Source: Ophioceras dolichostomum (taxonomy: Eukaryota > Ascomycota > Sordariomycetes > Magnaporthales > Ophioceraceae). From it: a stretch of 64,000 nt of DNA. The notes under the pieces were generated by a model, which was given only the letters and a program-made list of their open reading frames with translations, was not told the origin of the DNA and made no database searches. Shown one piece after another: positions 24,475 through 37,254 of this stretch (the stretch's first letter is position 1; the number at the start of each line of letters is the position of its first letter). Both the position numbers and the translations under genes were made by a program. The DNA lies in contig PYST01000182.1 in the NCBI GenBank assembly GCA_003049485.1, forward strand, positions 1 through 64,000, in the 5' to 3' direction.

Positions 24475-25365
24475 GGCTTGGTCGTCGTCCGTGCCTTCCC
24501 ATCAAAAGAGGCAGGCCAAAAATGCCTCTTGGTATTGCGATGAGGTTTGAGCTAGCGAAGAGAAGCCATTGCCGGCGAGAGTGAGGTTTTGTCCCCGACT
24601 AGATTCATCGACAATTTTTTTGCCTTTTTTTTTTCCCCCTGTCCTGAGGATCCATCGAACCCCCCACCAAGCACCAAAAAAATTAAGCCACTCGTCACCG
24701 CCTTCCTTGCCGAGCCATTCCCCTCCCGAACTGTTGCCCCACCGCCGATGGTGCCCAGTCCCCGTTCCCGTCATCCCTGTAAGTTTGGGGACCAGAAGAA
24801 AGCCTGGGGTTCTGGTTGGAGAACTCTCCAGTTTCTCATTTCTCCTCCGCCAAAACACCAAGCAATCCAACCCGGAAGCTCACAACAAACCCTGGCCAGT
24901 TTGATCGTACGAGCGCGCCAACGATCCAGAAGCCATCGAGCTTTCCTTGCTTGTCTCCTGCCTTCTACTACACTCAGCTAGGTAAATTCGGAACTGTGAG
25001 TGACTTTGACCCCACGCGTCGAGAGCTAGAGCTCAGAGTGCCGTACGCGTGCAGTCGCGCTGCTGTTGGCTCCATCCGTCCTGAACCCCTATTTTCCAAG
25101 GCCCGTCAGAGGTGGGCCAACGTGGTGTTCTGCCGTCGTGGCATGCCTGTCTCCCGTTCTCCTCCCGCTCTCCATTCCCCCAGCCTTGCCTTCTGGTTTC
25201 CCAAGGCACACACCCTTCTTATCCTTCCTGCTATCTATGACCTGTGCCCCTCCTGCGACATCATCGTACGAGACGCTAGTGGTTGCTAACTGAGGTTTTA
25301 CTCCTTCTGCCTTCCACAGAATAACTCGCGCCCTTTTACGAACCAACGCACCGCCGTGGTGCCCC
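24475..25365. promoter_or_regulatory. Divergent promoter region between MRD1 and LC8
   Basis: These 891 bp separate the start codons of two divergent housekeeping genes and must hold both promoters and 5' leaders. There are T-rich and CT-rich stretches (about 24,615-24,640 and 24,830-24,960) but no clear TATA box. A leader intron of the LC8 gene could lie here, but I cannot define one. Confidence 0.6.
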
Positions 25366-26339
25366 ATGGTAGAAGTCGACAAGATGGCCACGGAAGAGAA
25401 AGCATCGGCGTCCGCCCCGCGTGAGAAGCTGGAGGGTACGCCGCTGCCATGTAAACCTCCCCCGAACCATACGCTAGCCTTGTGTATGCGGTTCGTCATA
25501 GCCGGATACTAACACGCTCTTCCCCTTCCACGTCCAGCTCAAATCAAGGCAGTGGATATGGTAAGCTATCTCGCCCCCCCTCTTGTGTCTCAGCCGAGGC
25601 CATCGTTAGCCAGACCGGTCCCCTAGACCAGTTCCCTAGACTTACAAATCTCTCATACAAATCAGAACGAAGACATGCAGGTGGAGTGCATCGAAGTCGG
25701 TACGTACCTATCTCTTTGCCGATATCAACAACCACCGGGCCGGCGATTGCCCAACAGCTACAATTGAGGCTGTGAGAAATTACTGACACATTTGTCTTTG
25801 CAGCCCAAGAAGCCATGGCCAAGTACACGATCGAGAAGGTTTGCAGCCATCCCTGCCTGCTTGCATATCTCCTTTCCCCCTGCCTCCCACCCAACGAGCA
25901 CTGGCATGCATCCGTCGAGGGGTTCCCAAGCCGCGGGACACAGAACTTCTCTATCGCAACACCCGCACCCTGCTAACCGGTTTTGATCCGCCCTTGTCAC
26001 AGGACATCGCACAGCATATCAAGAGAGTGGTAGGTACACGAGAATCCCCTCTCCCCCAACAACGATTCTCGACAGAGGAAGCAGATTCACTAACACACGA
26101 GGCACTGCCACATGTAGTTCGATGAGCGGAAGGGCCCCACATGGCATTGTATCGTGGGCCGTAACTTTGGCAGCTTCGTCACGCATGGTAAGATGGACAA
26201 GTCGAGGCTTAGCCAGACCGCTCCGTGAAAGACTGCCAGAAGAAGGGCTGACATATTCGCACCAATCACTACAGAGACGAAGCACTTCATTTACTTCTAC
26301 GTCGGCCACTGCGCCATCCTCCTCTTCAAGACTCAGTAG
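25366..26339 (+). CDS. dyn2: Dynein light chain LC8-type
   Basis: Seven exons give 107 aa: 25366-25435, 25538-25560, 25666-25699, 25804-25838, 26003-26029, 26118-26187 and 26275-26339. All have GT-AG ends and consistent phase; intron 1 has a perfect TACTAAC branch site at about 25,506. The C-terminal 85 residues are LC8, including IKAVDMNEDMQVECIEVAQE, HCIVGRNFGSFVTHETKHF and YFYVGHCAILLFKTQ. The about 20-residue Ala/Glu/Lys-rich N-terminal extension is common in fungi. LC8 dimers bind short linear motifs in dynein intermediate chain and many other partners, and in hyphae support dynein motility and nuclear migration. Exons of 23-35 bp make this gene easy for automated predictors to miss. Confidence 0.96.
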
Positions 26340-26668
26340 GCTGAGAAAAGAGGGACAGGGATACACCCTCGCTGGTCACCGCACCCCTTTTTTTAGTTTC
26401 TGGTTTCCGTTTTTGGAAAGGCGAATCTGGCGTCCGACGATGTCGTGTCCGATGACGGAAATAAAAGGACGGAAAAAGGAGAAGGAATGGGAAGCAAGCT
26501 ATACCGTGTAACCCTCCCTCGCTGTTGCAGGAACGAGCGAGTTGTAGTGGTGTTGGATGATGCACCCTGTTCCCAGTTTCTTTGTTGGCGAGCTAGGGGC
26601 GGCATGATGGCGCGGGGGAAAATCAGCGACGGGCACGAGTACTAACGACCAACAATAACTCACACTCT

Positions 26669-26691
26669 CACACACACACACACACACACAG
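26669..26691. repeat. CA dinucleotide microsatellite
   Basis: About eleven CA units downstream of LC8. Confidence 0.9.
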
Positions 26692-27380
26692 CAGGTAGCG
26701 GCCGAGTACGGAGCACATGGCGAACTGGAACGGGCTCTTTTTGGAAAGTTGGGTGGAGGGCAGGAGGAACGGAGCAGAGGGTGATGCTCTCGCGCCATTA
26801 ATGTTAACTATTATCATTTCTCTCTTTTCTTTATCTCTTTCTCTTATCATTCAGTTCTTGCTTGTCATTCCTGTACGTGAATTTCGATGACCGAAGAGCA
26901 GAAAACAACGCAGTAAAACAAAGAAGCTTTCAAGAACCGGATTCTCCATTCCAGCTTCCCAGCTCACTCACGCCATGCCTCGAACCCGCCAACCGCATTA
27001 ATGGTATGTGTTAGAGTCGCGTCTTCGAGCGCCCAAGAGCGAGAAGGCTGGCGGGTTATTACGACCTCTGTGTTGTGTGTTCAGAGACACGCACACAGGC
27101 AAACACGCGGATATGCAAGGGCCCAGGGGTCCCCAACTAGCCCTCGGGTCCCGCAGAGGAATTGGCGAGTGAGTGATCTGGACCAAAACGAAGAAGAAAA
27201 ACAAAAAAGATCCCTTCGCGCCAAGCCGAGGAAAATAAAGTTTCGCATGCCGCTTTCCACCGACATCACCTCCCATTCCTTTCGCTTGCATGGGGGAGGT
27301 CCTTTGGTCCACCTGACCGCCGTGATCAAGAAGCGAAGCAATCAAGCCTAGTGATGACTGGATGGCTGGGCCACCGGCCC

Positions 27381-27382
<2 letters not shown>

Positions 27383-27420
<38 letters not shown>
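27383..27420. repeat. GA dinucleotide microsatellite
   Basis: About nineteen uninterrupted GA units. Confidence 0.92.
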
Positions 27421-27422
<2 letters not shown>

Positions 27423-28356
27423 GACCGGGTGAAGATCACCCGAGATCAACCCCCCCTGCTGGCTAGGTGCTCAAATTTAGAGCAAAACGGAAGCACTAGC
27501 CAGCCAGCCAGCCCCCCGCCCCTTCTGGACTCTTGTCCTGCGGTGTACACCATGACAGCTTTCATCCCTTACCGGCCGGGGCGGCGGTGAGTGAGTGAGC
27601 GAGTGAGTGAGTGACCTCTCTTCCCGGCCACACCTCCTCCTCGGGATCCCCGAACCAGGTGTTTTACATTCCAGAGGTGAGCTCCTTCCTCCGCATCTGG
27701 CGCCTATCACCTGACCAGTCACGTGTAGCCACTCTGCACTCCGAACCCACGCCACCCCCTAATTTCGCCTTGGTCCAGGGTTTGAGGGTTTGGGCTGGGG
27801 TCGATCGAGGCGTCAGCCGCGCGGACTGGGGTCGGGTCAGGGATTCTCCAGAGCCTCACGACGACGGGGGTACCCTGCCTTGCCTCGACTTGACTTGACC
27901 TCTCCTCGCCTCACTCCTCCTCCGACTTGCAGTTACGCTCAATAAGTCTTCTGTATTGTAGCTGGACAAACCGTGTTGAAGCATCATCCCAAGCACGATA
28001 ACTTCGTACATCTGTCCTCGAAGAGTGAAAACTGCTTCCGCAACCCGCTTGCACGCACCGCAGAACAGGATAGGGCCACAGTTGCGTCCGCCGACAAGGG
28101 GGGCCCTTAATCTCACCTCATAATTACATCGCTCTCCCTCCCTTGCCTCCCTTCCGAACATCACTGGACCACCGTTGTTGACCTTTTGGCGAAACAGCCT
28201 GGAGGATGCCGACGGCGAATCCGGTAAATGCTGATCGGACCCGGTCTGCTGACGTGCAGTGCAGTGCCGGGGTCCTTCCTAACACTTGTAGGTAAGTACC
28301 TACGAGCCTACCTACCCAACCTCACCTTCTTGCCAGAAAAATAGGGGTGAGGTGGC

Positions 28357-28378
28357 GCTAGCTAGCTAGCTAGCTAGC
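28357..28378. repeat. GCTA tetranucleotide repeat
   Basis: Five tandem GCTA units; the unit is close to the CTAG core of the window's recurrent palindromes. Confidence 0.85.
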
Positions 28379-30285
28379 CTCGGGACCGAATTATTTTCTG
28401 CAAGGATAACCTGGGCATGCTGCTGCGGCAGCAGCTGTTGTCCCCCTCCCGGACTGGCCCCTGACCGATCTCGATAGAATGATGACAGCCCCGGCCCCCA
28501 AGAAAATGCGTACCTGCCTACCTGCTGTGTATGACAAATAAACTACCGTAGGAGGACCTGGGAAGAGGGGGGGACATGAATAGCACTGAACCCAGACAGG
28601 CCGTGGCGCGGTGTGATGTAGGGTTAGCCGCCTTGACGTTTGCGGAGTTGATGGATGGAAACAGGGAGTGAGAGATGTAAATTGCGACGACAAGGCAAGG
28701 TGACGACTACCCCTAACGAAGCCAAGGCGTGATGGGAATCACGAATTTGCTTACAGCCAAGCAAGTCCACTCGGCGTTTCTATATTTACCGTAGCTTTTA
28801 GGCTGGAATGGCTGCAAGGCCATGAGGCTGTGAGGCTGTGAAAAAAAGTAGGTAGATACTTGACAAGATCTCCGTATGCATCGCTCATCCGGCCAGGGGA
28901 AGAACCGAGAACTCGGCCTTCCGGCTAGTTACGAGGAATACATTCTATGTACCTAGTGTTGTGGGAAATGGCTCAGTGGGCTTTGGCCGGTAGGCCATGG
29001 GCCTGGCCCTCTTGGTCCTCCAGAAAGGGTATGATACGGCTACCGAGGAGTTAGTCGTGGAGGGCTGTGGATGATCCGTCATCTATACTGCCACTCCCTA
29101 TGTGGTATCGCGGAGAGCAAGTAAACAGCCGGCGGACGAGCTGGGCTGCAGAAGCAGACTGCACCACTGGGTTTTCGTACTGGCTTCTATATCCGTAGCA
29201 TATACTACCCACTGCTCACTCTCCTTAGGACACCGGGCGTCCTCACTACCCCTAACACACACATTCTGTTCTTAAAAAAATTACAAAGTAGAACGCTTCG
29301 TCTTTCCAACAAGCAAGTAGCCTTCGCGAGACTTTGCCTACGTGGAAAGGTTTTACCGAGCTTTGGCCAAGGACAATACAGGCGGAAGACTAGGCTCTGA
29401 TAGCTACTTCAGGATGTGTTGCCTCTGTGCCTCGGAGGCAGCCGTCTCCCAGGAGACGTCAATGGCGAGCAAGAATCTCGCCTTGCTGGAGCGCAACCGG
29501 GCATGGGAGCCGGCGGCAGTTTGGGGGGCGGCGCCAGGTCCAAGCACGTGCGTACGGACGATCGCGATGGCGACAATTCTGATGAGGAGGACGTTTACAA
29601 CGCGGCGCCGTGCTCCCGACGGCATCGTGACAAGGCCGCGGGCTGTCGACAACAGGCCATCGGCTTGAATCATCCGGACCTATCGCGTAGCCCCAGTCCC
29701 GTCTGTCTTCCTCTCCGTACATGCAACTGACTGACATCCATCCCTATAGCCAGGTCACTGGCAGGGCTGGCGAGTCAACCAAGGGTCAGGCAAGCCAGCC
29801 CCGTCTACCGCCCTCCTCCGTCATCGACATCACCTAGAGTACGGCGAGCTTCGCCGACAAAACGAGACGCACATCCTGAAAATCGCCTCTAATTCCACAG
29901 CAGACATAGAGGCATGTAGCGGACTAAATTGCCGTACCTCCGCAAGGCAACCTTGCGGGGGCGAATCAGCCGGCAGGTCGCTCACTTCCCAGCTGCGGGA
30001 ATCTGGCTCAGCAATTTAATTTGCCTAGGTCCTGCCCCCCTCCTGCACTAATCCTCTGCCCGTACGTGACTATCAAGGAACACACAATGCCTCTCTTTCT
30101 GTTGTGGTGAAGACAGGTGAAGAAACGCCCGACAGCTTCTTTGGCTCTCTCAAATTTAGCCTCCTAACAAAGCCAAGGAACACTACGAAACCCTTCAAAA
30201 ACGATACTGGCGGCTAGTCTGCCAGATCCTGCATTCAGAGGAACTAGTGATCGTTTCAACTCCAATCTTTCAAGGAAACTCCCGG

Positions 30286-30293
<8 letters not shown>

Positions 30294-30337
<44 letters not shown>
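30294..30337. repeat. GA dinucleotide microsatellite
   Basis: About twenty-two GA units downstream of the ELL gene. Confidence 0.92.
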
Positions 30338-30341
<4 letters not shown>

Positions 30342-30921
30342 CGCGGAAAGCCCCCTTCCGACGGTGTGAAAGCAAGGCTCGGCCCGCCCCGCCCTTCAAC
30401 GTTACGGCCGGTCGGCTTGCGAGGAGCAGCTGCCGGAATCCTGCAATCCTCGCAGGGCACCAGGTACTTGCGGCCAGACGGGCGCGAGCCCGGGGTAGCG
30501 GTAGCGGTAGCGGGAGCGCGGGTGAGGACGAGGTCGGGGTGGCAGGGCCCGGCGACGAGACATTGCCGCCGGCGCCGGGGTCCACTCGAATCTCATCTTC
30601 CGAATACTGCTGTTGGAGGGCGGTTCTCAGATTCTCTCTCGAACCTGAGACTCATCTTGATGCGATGTATTTGAAGGGTTCATGTATTCTTTATTCTTCT
30701 CTTCTTTATTTAATCTTCCACTGCTGCTGCTCTAACATCTATTCTGGTATCGGAACGACCCACCTCCCTCCTCTTCCCCTCACCCCGGTGACTTTTCCCC
30801 ATCTCAGAACGACTGAAGGGACCATTCTCTTCACCCCGTTCTTCCTTTCACCCTTCCCTCCCTCCCATTTCCTCCTGTACCTCCTTAACCCATTACCCCC
30901 TCTCCCCTTTCACCCCTCCAT

Positions 30922-33643
30922 TCACCTCCTTCCCCTCTCCCGAATACGGTCCCGCTCCCGTTCTCGTTCCCTCTCCCTCTCCCTCTCCCGCTCCCTGTCC
31001 CTGCCCCGGCCGGTGTCGTCGTAAATCTCCCTCTTCAGCTCCTCGAGCCGGTCCCGCATGCTGATCAGGTTGTCGACCTTGTCCTGGGAGGGGTTCTCCT
31101 GCGCCGACAGCTGCCGGTGCAGGTTCTCGTAGCTGGCGTAGTACTGCTTGAACCTGCGCGCCTTGGCCAGCACGTCCTGCGACAGGGACGCCGCCGCCGC
31201 CGCCGCCACCGCGGAGGAGGTCGCGGGCCGCTTCGCCGGGCGGCCGCTGTTCGGTGCTCCTCCTGCTCCCACTGACGACGACGACGAAGCGGAAGAAGAA
31301 GACGACGACGACAACGAAGACGACGACGAGTGGGTTGGCGGCGCCGCGTCGGAGTCGTCGCGCTCCGCAAGGTGAGCAGGCGGCGCCTTGCGCTTCCGGC
31401 TTCCTGCCGCCGCCGCCGCTGCGGCGTTGGCGCGGGCGATCAGCCGCTCCTCGTTCGGGTCGATGTCGGACGCGTTGGTGGGCGGCGACGAGGCGAGGGG
31501 TGATGACTTGACGGGAGAGGTGTTGTTGGCGACCTTGGCCTTGGCGCTCGCGGTCGCGCCGCTCGCTCCGTTACGAGAGTGCGGGCTGTTGCCGCTGCTC
31601 GAGTCTGAGACGCGGTGGGTCTTCTTCAGCGAGGACGGTGCCGGCTTCATCGTCTTGTTGGACGGCCGGACGTTCTCCATCGCTCCTGCTCCGTCCCTCG
31701 AGTCCCGGCTCGACCCGGCCGCCACCACGGACTTGAGCGGCTGTTGTGGGTCCTTCGGCTTGAGCTTCTTGCTGAGAGGCGTCCCGGAGCTGGAGCTGCT
31801 GTCGTCGTCGTCCCGTGGCCGCTTCATCGGGCGCGCGGTGATCTGGGGCTTGATGGGTTCTTGGGGTTGGACTGGCGGACGGACTTTCGTGGCCGTGGCC
31901 GTGGTGGTGGGAGGGCGCACTTGCTTGGTCACTGGTGGCTTCTTCACCTGCTTCGAGAGCGGCGTATCCTCGCTCGAGTCGTCCGAGTCGCTAATGATCT
32001 CCTTGGACAAGGGCCTTTTGGTCTTGCCGCTTGTGGCCGCCTTCGCTCCTCCAGCCTTGGAGGAGGCCGACTTGGCCGGGGAGGCTTTTGGGGTCGCCGT
32101 CTTCTTCGTAGTGGCTGTTGTCGCCCTTGCACTCACGGCTGTCTTCGTCGGTTTCGTCTGGGAATTCGATCGTGACATGGGCTCCGAGCCGGTCACCGAC
32201 CGGCTGTCCTCATCCTTGAGCCCTGACGAATCCCCTCCGCTAGAGTCCTCAGCCTTCTGGACCTGGATCTTGGGCGCTTGCGTGAGGCCCTTCGGCCCCT
32301 TTGCCAGTGTCGCCTGTAGCTTGCTTAGGGACTTGCCCTTCCCTCGCTCGTCGAAAGGGAGCAACTTCTGCCACTCGGGCTCCGAGGCTCCGATCCGCAT
32401 GCGGTCGAACTTGATCACGGCATTGTCGATGGCCAGCTGTCGATCTGAGTCTGAGTCGTAGCTGTGGTTCCAGATATCCAGTTCCTTCCAGAACTTTTGC
32501 TTCATCGAGTACCGGTTTGAGGTCTTGTCGACGTCTGCGACCTTGTCCAAGATGCTCGTGAACTCCTTTCTCGTCTCCTCGCCGCCAGACCACTTCTTCC
32601 ACAGTTCATCAAACGTCATATCTCGCACGGCGAGAGCGTGGATGATGGGAACCCGCTGCTCCTTTGCCTGGTTCACTGCCTGTTGGGTGGCCGTCTCAAT
32701 GGATGATTCCAGTGGCGAGCCGACGCCGCTCAATGCAGGGCTCGACGGGTGGGACCTCGCCGATGTGCTCATGGAAAAGGCGCTGCCCTTGTTCGAGACG
32801 ATCGTCTTCTTGCCGGCCGGCTTAGCCTTCTTGGTGTTGCCATGGGGCACCAAGCCCTTGGATCTACACTCCAGAGTTAATAAAGATGAACGGGGACGGT
32901 AGAATATGGGACAAAGGACCTGTAGGACTCGGGTATGAAGAGAAAGGGGGTGGTATCAGAGGAGGTGGTATCAAACGTACCCTGTCGACTTGAAGTTCTT
33001 GTCGGGGATCTCGACCTCGAGGGCGGAATCGTCGTCGGCGATGGACGGCGCTTGCTTCAGGTACGCCGGTAACCTGTTGAGGACGGGCTTTCGGAAGAGG
33101 CTCATTGTTGGGTTCGGCAGGAGACTCGCAGTCTCTGTGGAAGCGTTGGGGTCTGTAACGTAGAGATCGTACGAATAGTCCGTTGTTCGTGGAATGGTGC
33201 GATAGTTGGATCCATAGAGGAAGCACTAGAAGCTTTGTTAGAAACGAAACAGAAAAAAATGGCCTCCCCAAACACGGGAAAGGTCGATTGCTGTAGCGAG
33301 ATTGAAAAGGCTCAATAGGCGCTATTGTGCTTGCAAAGTCTCCTATTGTCTCCCATTGTGGAGGCTCGAAGCAGCGAGTAATTGGGAAGCCCTATTGTGC
33401 AGGGGACTATTCAAGCCTATTCAACCCGCAATGGTGAATTGAGAGGGAAATCTGAGGGAAAATCAGTCCTACCGGAGTATGGCCCAAAGACAGCTGAATT
33501 CCATCGCCATTTTGCACACTCTCGATCAGGTCCTCAAGCAGATCCTCGCTCAGGTTGACAGCGAAAGCCTGGAGCGGGAGAGCAGCCATGTCCTTGGCCG
33601 AGCTCTCCAGCTCCAGGCCGGCCTCGGGTATTCTCAGCACCAT
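30922..33643 (-). CDS. ell1: RNA polymerase II elongation factor ELL (fungal Ell1 type)
   Basis: Three minus-strand exons, 33473-33643, 32981-33225 and 30922-32863, give 785 aa in consistent phase. The start is the ATG at 33643; the frame stays open upstream with an acidic stretch, so an upstream start through another exon cannot be excluded. The N-terminal ELL domain shows AFAVNLSEDLLEDLIESVQN and IQLSLGHTP, then YGSNYRTIPR and SYDLYVTDPN. The middle winged-helix-like region contains VPIIHALAVRDMTFDELWKK and FWKELDIW. A long Ser/Lys/Pro-rich disordered region follows. An occludin/ELL-like helix (RRFKQYYASYENLHRQLSAQ, RDRLEELKREIYDD) comes near the end, before an Arg/Glu-repeat tail. ELL stimulates Pol II elongation with Eaf-type partners in the nucleus. 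Identification rests on remembered fungal Ell architecture. Confidence 0.85.
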
Positions 33644-36600
33644 CGTGGGCACAAGCGGAAGCGAACGTCTTCTACGGAACCGGTCTTCGTCGTCTTCGTC
33701 TTCGTCGTCGTCGGGGTCGGAGGCGGCGTTCTCGGATTGATCGGTCGGCGGACCTGATGTCGGCCAGGGAGTCTCGGAGACGGAAAGCCCTAATCCCTCA
33801 AATTTCCGGGGTCCAACGAGGCTATACAGGCTAGGCAGGTATTGATGTATGAAGCACGAAAAAGTAGAAGAACGAAAGCAAAAATCCTCTCTGTCAGACT
33901 CCAGAATTTCTGAGGAAGTTCGAACAATTTCTAGGGGAGGATCGCTCCGAGGATCGTCAAGAAGGGTCGGAGGCGGCCGGCGTTCTCAATGGGGGTTGAC
34001 ACAGCTTTTGGCTGCAGGTAACCTTCCGTCAGGCACAGGAACACATCACATTTACATTGTCGGCGGATGGGAGGGGGAGCGTCTTCGGCAACTTCCCCTT
34101 TGACCTCGTCTCGCACGGCCGTGAACAAGAGTAAAAAAGAAACAAAAAGGACGGCGAGGTCAAAGGCGGAGTTGACGGAGGCAAAGAAAGGAGGTGACGG
34201 AGCTGTGAGAGAGTGAGAGAAGAAAGACGTTGAAGAACGCCTAGGATCGGGGAGCAAAGGTGGAGCGGCACAAAGAGAGCGAGAGGCATGAGAGGGTGGG
34301 CACAGTGAAGGAGGGCGGAGTGACTGCAGGGAAGGTGTTGTGGTCGGGTCGGGTACATTCACTCGGGCAAACCAATGGAGCTGCGCTACTGGTCCGCCTG
34401 AGGTGGGCAAAGTCACAGGTACCTGTGCACAACGCCCCACCCCTGACTGCCCCCTTGCCAGCTCGTGCAGTGGGCTGCTCCTAATGCTGCCGTGGCCCGG
34501 TAGGAAGCCCGTTGTGGCTGCTGAGGCTGCCGGAGTCAAGCGAAACCAGCAGGCCCGGGCGGCCCTGAGTGGCTCCAAACTTGGCTGGGGACCGGGGTCA
34601 GCGACGTCCTTACGGTACCTGATGCGCCTTTGTACCCGGTACCTCGCCTGCTGTCCTGCAATGTGGGACAACACCCGGACAGGGGTCAGGGATCCACGGG
34701 TGAGCAGCAGCAACGCAGCAACGCAGCAACGCGCAGGCGTGCATGTCATTATTGATGGGTCTTCACTCAGGCGGGCCTTCGCTCCAGGTTGAATCCCGTC
34801 CCAGTTCGTCAATCATAAAGTGCTGCTGCCATGGAACCCTGACCCCTCCTCGCCCTCTTCCTGCCTGGCAGGTATGCGTCGTACAGTAGCCCTCCTCATC
34901 GGATCAGCAGCAGTCGTAAGGTTATTTTGGGTAGATGATTTCTAGGTGCTGTAACCACACTTTAAAGTATAAACTGCGAAGTGCCTGCCATCAATGTTTG
35001 CGAAAGGAGACGGTGCGGACTCTTTGACTCTTTGGGGGAATCGCCCCCCGAACCCCGCCCTTCATTCATTGATTGTCAAACCACTCAATTCTGCGGCCGG
35101 CCGGCAGGCCGATCGACTTCAATACAGTCAACACTTGGTGATCTGCGACCGTGAGGGCTTACTACTGTTATGTGCAGCACAGTATGCAACGACTGGGATC
35201 GGCTGGGCTGGGCTGGCTGGCAGGTGCTCCGTATCAGCTGGGCGATTTGGGGGTGCAGGGGGGCGGGTAAGGCAGCTGGTAGGCGGGGAGGGAATAATGA
35301 GCCAATCGCCAGGCTCAAAGCAACATGGAGGAATTCCTGTCGAACCGTTACAACCACATCATCGAGCGTCAGAAACGGTCCGCTGAGAGCTCTCGTCTTG
35401 GAGCAAGAAGTACTCCAAGGGCTGACGCTTGCCCAAGGTGGAGGCAGGCATAATAATGGGATGGGGATGAACAAGCGAACGAGGCCACCGCCGTCGGCCG
35501 ACCCAGCGGAACCGGCTGAACCTGGTTGCAGGAGAATCCATCCAGCTTCCCCCTCCTTTTCTTCCCTTCACCCTTCCAATCACACGGTTTGACAGTCCAG
35601 ACGGCACTTGATACATGTCCTACGCCACACCCTACCTACCCTTCGAGAGTCCAGGAACATCTGAGTGAGGCATGAATGAGATGAGAAGCAGTCAAATCGC
35701 TTCATCACAATCCCTCCCAGATGCGGCCAAAACCCTCTTTCTGTCCGCTCACAGTAATACCGGGTGGGATTCGTTTCCAAGTCTTCGTGTGGGGACGGGT
35801 CAAGAGTGGCCGTGGCCATGGCCGGCTTTCCAATCCTCTTCCCAAATCTACGTAGGTACCTAGGTAGGTGCCTAAGGTACGTACATACAACGACCGGCCT
35901 CTTTACAACGGCCGGCTCTATTTGTACGAAGTTTCAAACTGTCCTTGCAGCCACACAAACAACAGGACCCTGATGATGGGCGTCGATATTTCGTTGAAGG
36001 AGCAGCGGTGATGACGTTTGAGAGCACGGACGGACGGACACTCACACATGCACAGAAACACACACCGGCAGTGGCGATGACTGATGACTTTGATGACGGC
36101 GAATTTTCAAAGCAGCTGCACAGAGGAGGGGAGGAGAGAAAAAAAACACCAGGCGAAAAAAAAAATAAAAAATAAAAAATAAAAAAAATACAAAAATTTA
36201 AGTCATGTCCTTCATCCGTCCGTCTCGTCCCAACCTCTCACGGGATCGGGGTCGTTCCGAAAAGCTCCATAGTGCTACGTCCTTTCCCCCCTCCTTTGTG
36301 CTCCGTCCGCAAGACGGATATGGCTCCAGGATGCTACGTTTCTAGACTTCGCTTCCCGCTCCAACCGCCTCGGTCGAAGCCGTCCGGTAAGGTCAGGTAG
36401 GTGGGCAGGCGGGCATTATTAAGCCTGTCGAGTGACCTGCCTGCCTGGCCTCGCACCCACCTACCTACCTACACAGTACGTTTCCTACCGCTTTGCCTGC
36501 CCTGTTCGCCTGCTGCGAACGAACGACGAATCAATCAATCATCTAACGGAGTACGGGGGTCGCCTGTGTGTATTCCGTACGGATACCTCTACTCAGGTAG

Positions 36601-37212
36601 GTACCTTAGGTATGCGGCCATTTTCGTTTCCATCAATCCGCTGTCCCACGCTCTCCGGACCCTTTGCCGCCTTTTCTGCAGCCGCCTTGAAGCCCGCCTT
36701 GCTAGGTACCTAAGCACTTACTGCCTTCGGACCACCTCTCCATCTTCGTCTTCTTCGGCGGATTACACGCACCGCACCGTCTGGCAGAGGACTGTACATG
36801 GGTCCCGCAGCAGCCAGCCAGCGATTCCCGTCGCACCAGTCGAGCTGCGTACTTCGTCGTTCGTGTGTGTGTGCATACTGTGGTGGTAATAGTAAGCAGA
36901 GGGAAGGCCGAGGAAGGCATTGGACAGACCTGACGTATCCCGCACCTTGCCCACTCTCTTCCACTCTTCCAATCTTCCACCACCCACACCACTCACTTCC
37001 TTCTTTTTCCATCCCATCCCATTTGATCCCATCCTATCCCACGCACTCCGTACACCAGCTGCCTTTTTTCCACTGACGTTAGGCGGGTATTTTTTTTGGT
37101 CTCCTTTCTCCTTTTGTTTATATCTCCTTGTTTCATTGTAGCCCCCCCCCCTGCCGTTATTCTACGGGATCTCTGTGCGAATCACCCGCCTAGCCACGAC
37201 GGCCGATCATGG

Positions 37213-37213
<1 letters not shown>

Positions 37214-37249
<36 letters not shown>

Positions 37250-37254
37250 AAAAA
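37214..37254. repeat. CA microsatellite followed by poly(A)
   Basis: About eleven CA units run into a poly(A) tract of about sixteen residues. Confidence 0.9.

Larger units (their letters stand above)
26340..30921. other. 4.6 kb intergenic tract, no gene seen
   Basis: This lies between LC8 and the ELL 3' end. It contains a CA repeat (26669-26691), GA repeats (27383-27420, 30294-30337), GAGT repeats (about 27,590-27,615), a GCTA repeat (28357-28378) and TACCTA-type motifs (about 28,289-28,317). The stretch 29,416-29,730 has a longer open frame with no recognisable domain, start context or splice structure, so it is not called. Confidence 0.5.

Noticed and set aside
33931..34812. 293-aa minus-strand frame upstream of ELL
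   Set aside because: Pro/Ser/Leu-rich, no domain, no splice context and no conserved-looking segment.
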